Origin: Bradyrhizobium erythrophlei
Lineage (GTDB): Bacteria; Pseudomonadota; Alphaproteobacteria; Rhizobiales; Xanthobacteraceae
Direction: 5' to 3'
DNA length: 64,000 nucleotides
Assembly: GCA_900129675.1 (NCBI GenBank)
Contig: FSRD01000001.1
Coordinates: forward strand, 6,809,501-6,873,500
The notes beneath the pieces were generated by a model that saw only the letters and a program-made list of their open reading frames with translations, did no database searches and was not told where the DNA came from. Positions within the stretch are counted from its first letter, which is position 1, and the number at the start of each line of letters is the position of its first letter. Below are positions 59,399 to 64,000 of the stretch, piece after piece. Both the position numbers and the translations under genes were made by a program.

Positions 59399-59926
59399 AT
59401 GTCTGAGCGTATCTACAACGTTCTGTTCGTGTGCACCGGAAACAGCGCCCGCTCCATTCTGGCGGAGTCGATCCTGCGGAAAGACGGTCGCCATCACTTC
59501 CGCGCCTTCTCCGCGGGCAGCCAGCCGAAGGGGGCCATCAATCCGTTCGCGCTCAAGGTTCTCGAGAGCCTCGATTACCCTACGGGCTATTTGCGCTCCA
59601 AGAGCTGGGAAGAATTCGCAAGTCCCGACGCCCCCGTGATGGATTTCGTTTTCACGGTTTGCGACAACGCCGCGGGCGAGAGCTGTCCGGTTTGGCCGGG
59701 CCAGCCGATGACGGCGCATTGGGGCATCGAAGATCCGGCTGAGGTCGAGGGCACGGATGTTCAAAAGGAGGCGGCCTTCGTCGCGGCATTCCGCTATCTC
59801 AAAAATCGAATTGCGGCCTTCACGAGTTTGCCGCTGGCGAGCATCGATAAACTGTCGCTCGGAACGCGGCTGCGCGATATCGGCCGAACCGAGGGCGGGA
59901 CATCCGGCCATGAGAAAGCCAGCTAA
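59399..59926 (+). CDS. arsC: Arsenate reductase, thioredoxin/LMW-phosphatase type
   Basis: 175 residues from ATG 59399 with AGGAGG at 59388-59393. The P-loop LFVCTGNSARS (Cys12) and the second Cys region VCDNAAGESCPVWPG are typical of the LMW protein-tyrosine-phosphatase-fold arsenate reductases. It reduces arsenate to arsenite. GTG 59393 is an alternative start. It is coupled to aqpS (TAATG). Confidence 0.95.
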   Translation: MSERIYNVLFVCTGNSARSILAESILRKDGRHHFRAFSAGSQPKGAINPFALKVLESLDYPTGYLRSKSWEEFASPDAPVMDFVFTVCDNAAGESCPVWPGQPMTAHWGIEDPAEVEGTDVQKEAAFVAAFRYLKNRIAAFTSLPLASIDKLSLGTRLRDIGRTEGGTSGHEKAS

Positions 59927-60624
59927 TGCCCGAGTATGATCTGTCGCGCCGTTTGACCGCCGAAGCGCTGGGGACTGCGCTGTTGGTCGCGACCGTGGTC
60001 GGCTCCGGCATCATGGCCGAAAGCCTCACCAGGGACGTCGGGCTGGCGCTGCTCGGCAATACGATTCCGACCGGCGCGATCCTGGTGGTTCTGATCACGA
60101 TTCTCGGGCCGATTTCGGGCGCGCATTTCAATCCCGCAGTGACTTTGATCTTTGCGCTGAAGCGGGAACTGGCGCCAGGCGAGGCAGGGGCGTATGTGGC
60201 GGCGCAAATTGCCGGCGGCATCGCCGGAACCGTAATGGCGCACGCGATGTTCGCGCTGCCGCTGCTGGATGCCTCACTGAAAGCGCGAACCGGCGGGGCG
60301 CAATGGCTGGCCGAAGCCGTGGCGGCGTTCGGCCTGGTTGCGACCATTCTGGCGGGCGTCAAATTCAATCGTCCGGCGATCCCCTGGCTGGTTGGCCTTT
60401 ACATCACGGCGGCCTATTGGTTCACGTCGTCGACGTCGTTTGCCAATCCGGCCGTCGCCATCGCGCGCTCGCTGACCAACAGCTTTTCCGGAATCCGCCC
60501 CGTGGATCTTCCCGGCTTCATTGCCGCCGAATTTGGCGGCGCGATCATTGGGTTGTTCCTGATGAGCTGGTTGCTGCGCGCCGGAGGCGAGGGGGCACCA
60601 CTTGCGAAGGAGGCTCGATCATGA
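59926..60624 (+). CDS. aqpS: Aquaglyceroporin-type channel (AqpS)
   Basis: 232 residues with six helices and the two half-helices: SGAHFNPAVTLIF and TSFANPAVAIARSLT (both NPA). The gene lies inside an ars operon, as the aqpS of Sinorhizobium meliloti does, where it replaces ArsB and lets arsenite flow out. With no ArsB or Acr3 in the window, it is probably the arsenite exit here. Its stop overlaps the next arsC (ATGA). Confidence 0.93.
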   Translation: MPEYDLSRRLTAEALGTALLVATVVGSGIMAESLTRDVGLALLGNTIPTGAILVVLITILGPISGAHFNPAVTLIFALKRELAPGEAGAYVAAQIAGGIAGTVMAHAMFALPLLDASLKARTGGAQWLAEAVAAFGLVATILAGVKFNRPAIPWLVGLYITAAYWFTSSTSFANPAVAIARSLTNSFSGIRPVDLPGFIAAEFGGAIIGLFLMSWLLRAGGEGAPLAKEARS

Positions 60625-61028
60625 GCGTGACGATCTATCATAATCCGGCCTGCGGCACCTCGCGCAACACGCTGGCGATGATCCGGCAGAGCGGCGAGGC
60701 ACCGGAGGTGATCGAATATCTGAAGACTCCGCCCCATCGCGCGCGGCTGCTCGAGCTGATCAAGGCCATGGGAATTTCGGTGCGCGCGCTGCTGCGCGAA
60801 AAAGGCACACCCTATACGGAGCTCGGGCTCGCCGATCCCAAATGGAGCGACGACCAGCTGATCGATTTCATGCTCGCGCACCCGATTTTGATCAACCGGC
60901 CGGTCGTGGTGACGGATAAGGGCGTGCGGCTGTGCCGGCCGTCGGAACTGGTGCTCGATTTGCTCGACCATCCCGCCGACAGTTTTGTGAAAGAGGACGG
61001 CGAAGTCGTCGCGCGGGCGAAATCTTAA
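60621..61028 (+). CDS. arsC: Arsenate reductase, glutaredoxin/Spx-type
   Basis: 135 residues: MSVTIYHNPACGTSRNTLAM with Cys11, and conserved Arg residues in REKGTPYTELGL, INRPVVV and LCRPSELVL. It uses glutathione and glutaredoxin to reduce arsenate. It is a different fold from the arsC at 59399, so the operon encodes two unrelated arsenate reductases. GGAGG lies nine bases before ATG 60621. Confidence 0.95.
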   Translation: MSVTIYHNPACGTSRNTLAMIRQSGEAPEVIEYLKTPPHRARLLELIKAMGISVRALLREKGTPYTELGLADPKWSDDQLIDFMLAHPILINRPVVVTDKGVRLCRPSELVLDLLDHPADSFVKEDGEVVARAKS

Positions 61029-61077
61029 GCGCCGGCGCCCATCTTTCGCCGGGCGGGATTGCACGGCATAATAGCGT

Positions 61078-62337
61078 ATGGACCTCACACCCCGCTTGCG
61101 CCTGATGAACTGGCTGGTCAGCCAGGGCCTGACCGGCCTGCCCGAAAACGACCTGATCCGCGGTTTTTGCCAGCGCTGCTGCGCCGCAGGCCTGCCGGTG
61201 TCGCGCGGACTCGTCTTCATCGACACCCTGCACCCGATCTTCGAGGGCCGCGGCTTTCGCTGGAACGACAGCGAAACCAATGAAAGCGACGTCTTCGAAT
61301 ATGGCTCGACCAGCGGCGGCGACGCTGGCGAGAATTGGCGGCGTTCGACCTTCCATCACATGCTCGAACATGGCCACGACGAGATGGTGATCGATCTCGC
61401 CGATTGCCCCTCGCTCGACTTCTCGATGATCAACGATCTGGCCGACAAGGGCCACAAGCATTTCGTCGCCTTCGTGCATCGCTTCGGCGAAGCTGGCACG
61501 ATCGGAGAAATGGATTGCTTCTATTCCTACTGGACCACCCGTCGCGACGACGGTTTTGGTGAACAGGATATGGCCGCGTTGCGCGACCTCGTGCCGGTGC
61601 TGGGGCTCGCGATCAAGTCCGCCGCGCACGCCGACATCGCACGAACGCTGGGCCGGGTCTATCTCGGCCGCGACGCCTCCGAGCAGGTGCTGAGCGGAAA
61701 AATCACGCGCGGCGTCACCGAGAAGATCAAGGCGGTGCTGTGGTTTTCCGACGTGCGCGGCTCGACCGCGATCAGCGAAAGCCTTAGCCCCGATGAGATC
61801 ATCCCGTTTCTCAACGACTATGCACAGGCCTCCATCGATGCCATTCATGAGGCCGGCGGCGAGGTGCTCAAACTGATCGGCGACGGCGTGCTGGCGATGT
61901 TCACGCATGAGAACGTGGCGGTGGCCAAACGCGCGGCATTGCGCGCCGAGTTCCAGTTCCGCCGCAACCTGAATGCGCTCAATGCGCGCCGCGCCGCCGG
62001 GGGCCGACCGACGACGACGGCCTATGTCGGCCTGCATATCGGCCAGGTCTTCTACGGCAATATCGGCAGCGAGGATCGCCTCGATTTCACGGTGGTTGGA
62101 CCCGCCGTCAACGAGGTCAGCCGCATCGCCTCGATGTGCAGTTCGGTCGATCGGGAGTTGCTGATGTCGTCCGCGTTCGGCAACGGGCTCGAAGCGGCGG
62201 GGCGAAAATATCTGGTGTCCACCGGCCGCTTTGCTCTGCGTGGCATCGGCCATGCGCAGGATCTCTACACGCTCGATCCGGATATTGCCGCGGACGAGGT
62301 CGTGGCCGGAAAATACGAGCGGTATCTCGCGGGCTAG
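61078..62337 (+). CDS. Class III adenylate/guanylate cyclase
   Basis: 419 residues. The C-terminal cyclase homology domain (about residues 220-380) has KAVLWFSDVRGSTAISE with a metal Asp, KLIGDGVLAMF, and GNIGSEDRLDFTVVGPAVNE for ribose and base contacts. The N-terminal 200 residues have no transmembrane helix and no domain I recognise, so it is a soluble cyclase with an unknown sensor. The stop overlaps the convergent bcr gene by four bases. Confidence 0.9.
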   Translation: MDLTPRLRLMNWLVSQGLTGLPENDLIRGFCQRCCAAGLPVSRGLVFIDTLHPIFEGRGFRWNDSETNESDVFEYGSTSGGDAGENWRRSTFHHMLEHGHDEMVIDLADCPSLDFSMINDLADKGHKHFVAFVHRFGEAGTIGEMDCFYSYWTTRRDDGFGEQDMAALRDLVPVLGLAIKSAAHADIARTLGRVYLGRDASEQVLSGKITRGVTEKIKAVLWFSDVRGSTAISESLSPDEIIPFLNDYAQASIDAIHEAGGEVLKLIGDGVLAMFTHENVAVAKRAALRAEFQFRRNLNALNARRAAGGRPTTTAYVGLHIGQVFYGNIGSEDRLDFTVVGPAVNEVSRIASMCSSVDRELLMSSAFGNGLEAAGRKYLVSTGRFALRGIGHAQDLYTLDPDIAADEVVAGKYERYLAG

Positions 62338-63551
62338 GCGGTTTTGCTGGCGCGCAGCGTGTACAGCCCGGCCGCGATCAGCGAAAACACCGTCAGCACG
62401 ATGCCGAGCGAAAACATCGCTTCATGCGATAAGGTCGCCGTCAGCCACACCCCGATGGCGGCCGTCATCATCTGCCAGAAGCCGACCAGCGCGGAGGCCG
62501 CTCCGGCTTTCTCGCCGAACGGAGAGAGGGCTTGCGCGGTGCCGAGAGGGTTCACGATGCCCATGCCGAGCAGGAACACGCTCATCGCCGCCAGGAACGG
62601 CAGGAAGTTGGGCGTGAACAGCGACACCAGCAGGATCGCGATGCTGCCGGCTGCGGCGGCAAAGAGTCCGCCCCGGATCGAGCGGTCGAGCCCGTAGCGG
62701 GGCGCGAGCTTCGTTGCAAGCATGCCGGCGGCGAAAACGATCATCACGGTTCCCGCGAAGAACAGGCCGAGCTCAATCGGGGAGAAATGCAGCGCCTCGA
62801 TCAGGACGCGGGGCGCGGCCGAGAACATCGAAAACAGTCCGCCCATGATCAGGCTGACGGTCGCGGCCGGCACCAGAAAACGGCGGTCGGCGATCAGGCC
62901 AAGATAGTTTTTGGCGATCGCCAGCGGATCGAGCGGGGTGCGCGTCGCGTGATGGGTCTCGCCGAGCACGGTGCCGTAGGCGACGGCGCCAAGTCCGGCG
63001 AAGGCTGCGACCAGCGCAAATTCGGAGCGCCAGCCGAAATAATGGTCGAGCGCGCCTCCGAGCAGCGGCGAGAAGCCGGGAGCGGCCGCCATCGCGATCA
63101 TGATCAGCGCCATCGCGCGGGCCAGTGCTGCGCCGGAGAACAGGTCGCGGGCGATGGCGCGCGACAGCACCGAGGTGGCGCAGGCGCCGGCGGCCTGGAT
63201 CACGCGGCCGGTCAGAAGGCCCGGCAGGTCGGCGGCCAGGCCGCACCAGACGCTGCCGGCGAAGAACACGGCGAACCCGATCAGGACGGGCCAACGCCGG
63301 CCGTAGCGATCGGAGATTGGCCCGACCACGAGCTGGCCGAGCGCGAACACCGCGAGGAAGATGGTGATGGCGGAAGTGACCGCCGCGCTGCTGACGTTCA
63401 GCGAGGCCGCCATCTGCGGCAGTGAGGGCAGCAGGATGTTGGTCGCGAGCGTCCCGGTCGCCGCCAGCGCGGCAAGCACCGCGATCTGCAGCACGGTCGA
63501 GGAGGCCTCCGGACGGGAAGCTGCGTCGATCGCTACGGTTTGCTCGGCCAT
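62334..63551 (-). CDS. Bcr/CflA-family multidrug efflux MFS transporter
   Basis: 405 residues with about twelve helices. NILLPSLPQMAASLNVSSAA, then FLAVFALGQLVVGPISDRYG, RWPVLIGFAVFFAGSVWCGL and IQAAGACATSVLSRAIARDL, is the Bcr/CflA drug/H+ antiporter pattern. It probably exports bicyclomycin-like or sulfonamide-like compounds. A large palindromic site lies six bases before its start. Confidence 0.92.
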   Translation of the reverse strand: MAEQTVAIDAASRPEASSTVLQIAVLAALAATGTLATNILLPSLPQMAASLNVSSAAVTSAITIFLAVFALGQLVVGPISDRYGRRWPVLIGFAVFFAGSVWCGLAADLPGLLTGRVIQAAGACATSVLSRAIARDLFSGAALARAMALIMIAMAAAPGFSPLLGGALDHYFGWRSEFALVAAFAGLGAVAYGTVLGETHHATRTPLDPLAIAKNYLGLIADRRFLVPAATVSLIMGGLFSMFSAAPRVLIEALHFSPIELGLFFAGTVMIVFAAGMLATKLAPRYGLDRSIRGGLFAAAAGSIAILLVSLFTPNFLPFLAAMSVFLLGMGIVNPLGTAQALSPFGEKAGAASALVGFWQMMTAAIGVWLTATLSHEAMFSLGIVLTVFSLIAAGLYTLRASKTA

Positions 63552-63556
63552 GGGGA

Positions 63557-63600
63557 CTCCCGGTTTGTTATGAGATGATATGTATCATATAAACCGGGAG
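63557..63600. promoter_or_regulatory. Nested palindromic operator upstream of the Bcr/CflA pump
   Basis: CTCCCGGTTT (63557-63566) and AAACCGGGAG (63591-63600) are perfect inverted repeats, and a second perfect palindrome ATGATATGTATCAT (63575-63588) sits between them. It immediately precedes the pump gene start. This is a strong candidate binding site for a repressor, but no regulator gene is adjacent within the window. Confidence 0.6.
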
Positions 63601-63667
63601 GAGGAAGCGCCGAGGACCATTTGGCGGGGCATTTAGAAGAAATTTAGAAGAAAATGAACGCCAAGGC

Positions 63668-63748
63668 CGTCATTGCGAGCGAAGCGAAGCAATCCATTGC
63701 CCCGAGCAAAGAATGGATTGCTTCGTCGCGGTGCTCCTCGCAATGACG
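63668..63748. repeat. Palindromic intergenic repeat, second copy of the 31735 family
   Basis: Begins CGTCATTGCGAGCGAAGCG and ends CTCGCAATGACG. The inner GAAGCAATCCATTG and GAATGGATTGCTTC pair. It lies between the pump gene and the truncated MFS gene. Confidence 0.85.
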
Positions 63749-63753
63749 TCCGA

Positions 63754-64000
63754 TCAGCATCTCGCGGGTTCGCCCACCATCTCCGGCTGCCGCGCCAGCG
63801 AGACCGCGGGCGACGCCAGGATCACCAGCGCCTGGACGCCGAAGATCGCGGTGGCCAGATACAGGCACGCTTCCGCGCCAAAAAATCCGCCGACGATGGC
63901 GCCGAGCGCGGAGCCGAGCGGGCGGGCGCCATAGCTCATGATGTTGATCGCGGAGACGCGCCCGAGCAGCGACGGCGGCGTCACCGATTGCCGCAGCGTC
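63754..64000 (-). CDS. MFS transporter, C-terminal part (cut by window edge)
   Basis: The frame is open to the window end. The visible part starts LRQSVTPPSLLGRVSA, the usual MFS loop before TM11, then has two helices (PLGSALGAIVGGFFGAEACL and ATAIFGVQALVILASPAVSL). About 82 residues are seen. It is probably an enterobactin-exporter-like or drug-exporter MFS protein. The start lies beyond the window. Confidence 0.75.
   Translation of the reverse strand, partial: TLRQSVTPPSLLGRVSAINIMSYGARPLGSALGAIVGGFFGAEACLYLATAIFGVQALVILASPAVSLARQPEMVGEPARC

Noticed and set aside
1..64000. CRISPR array
   Set aside because: No regularly spaced 25-40 bp direct repeats with unique spacers were seen on reading, and no cas gene is present.

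Overview
The window looks like a chromosomal segment from a GC-rich alphaproteobacterium of the order Hyphomicrobiales, most likely Bradyrhizobium or a close relative. This rests on gene order, several families of palindromic intergenic repeats typical of that group, and protein sequences that resemble those I know from Bradyrhizobium. It is a judgement from memory, not a database match.

Left flank (1-10,530). Two nitronate-monooxygenase-like genes (the first cut by the window edge) and an orphan ABC-type substrate-binding protein precede a gatC-gatA-gatB operon, with small uncharacterised ORFs translationally coupled to gatA and gatB. A nearly gene-free stretch follows, holding a 30-residue Lys/Ala-rich histone-H1-like peptide, then a small Sel1-like protein, a one-helix membrane protein and a DUF1186/SEC-C protein.

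Integrated element (about 10,531-26,498, roughly 16 kb). It is bounded by a 15-bp direct repeat of the 3' end of a tRNA-Ser(GCU) gene. It carries a tyrosine integrase, an AlpA-like regulator, an HTH replication-type protein with five iteron-like repeats inside its own gene, a P27-type terminase small subunit, an HK97-fold major capsid protein, a cold-shock protein, a glycine-rich tail-fibre protein with a probable fibre partner, and many small coupled ORFs. I find no large terminase, portal, protease, tape measure or lysis gene. It is therefore either a decayed prophage or, more interestingly, a phage satellite that supplies capsid, packaging-specificity and fibre proteins. Its right third holds a reversed block of membrane and lipoprotein genes, a hairpin-dense gap that may encode a structured RNA, and a MerR-DUF433/DUF5615 toxin-antitoxin pair next to the tRNA.

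Core block (27,398-44,758). Housekeeping genes: slt, dapA-mscL-smpB, a peroxiredoxin, a family-5-type uracil-DNA glycosylase, a NYN-domain protein, rpoZ, a bifunctional rel/spoT gene, pdxJ-acpS, lepB-rnc-era, recO and parC. Many overlap by 1-4 bases.

Right flank (44,860-64,000). A periplasmic PQQ dehydrogenase and a CDF metal exporter are followed by a chromate-resistance region: chrA, a rhodanese-ChrB fusion, a secreted protein, an MFS permease, a double-DUF1259 protein and a TauE/SafE permease. Two copies of a conserved, pseudoknot-capable leader RNA on the minus strand precede the rhodanese-ChrB and DUF1259 genes, suggesting a small metal-responsive regulon. After a small membrane protein, an EamA permease and a secreted metallo-beta-lactamase-fold lactonase-like enzyme comes an arsenic operon: a divergent MFS gene, arsR with a probable leaderless promoter, an ArsI-type C-As lyase, two different arsenate reductases and an AqpS-type channel. 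A class III adenylate cyclase, a Bcr/CflA efflux pump behind a large palindromic operator, and a truncated MFS gene close the window.
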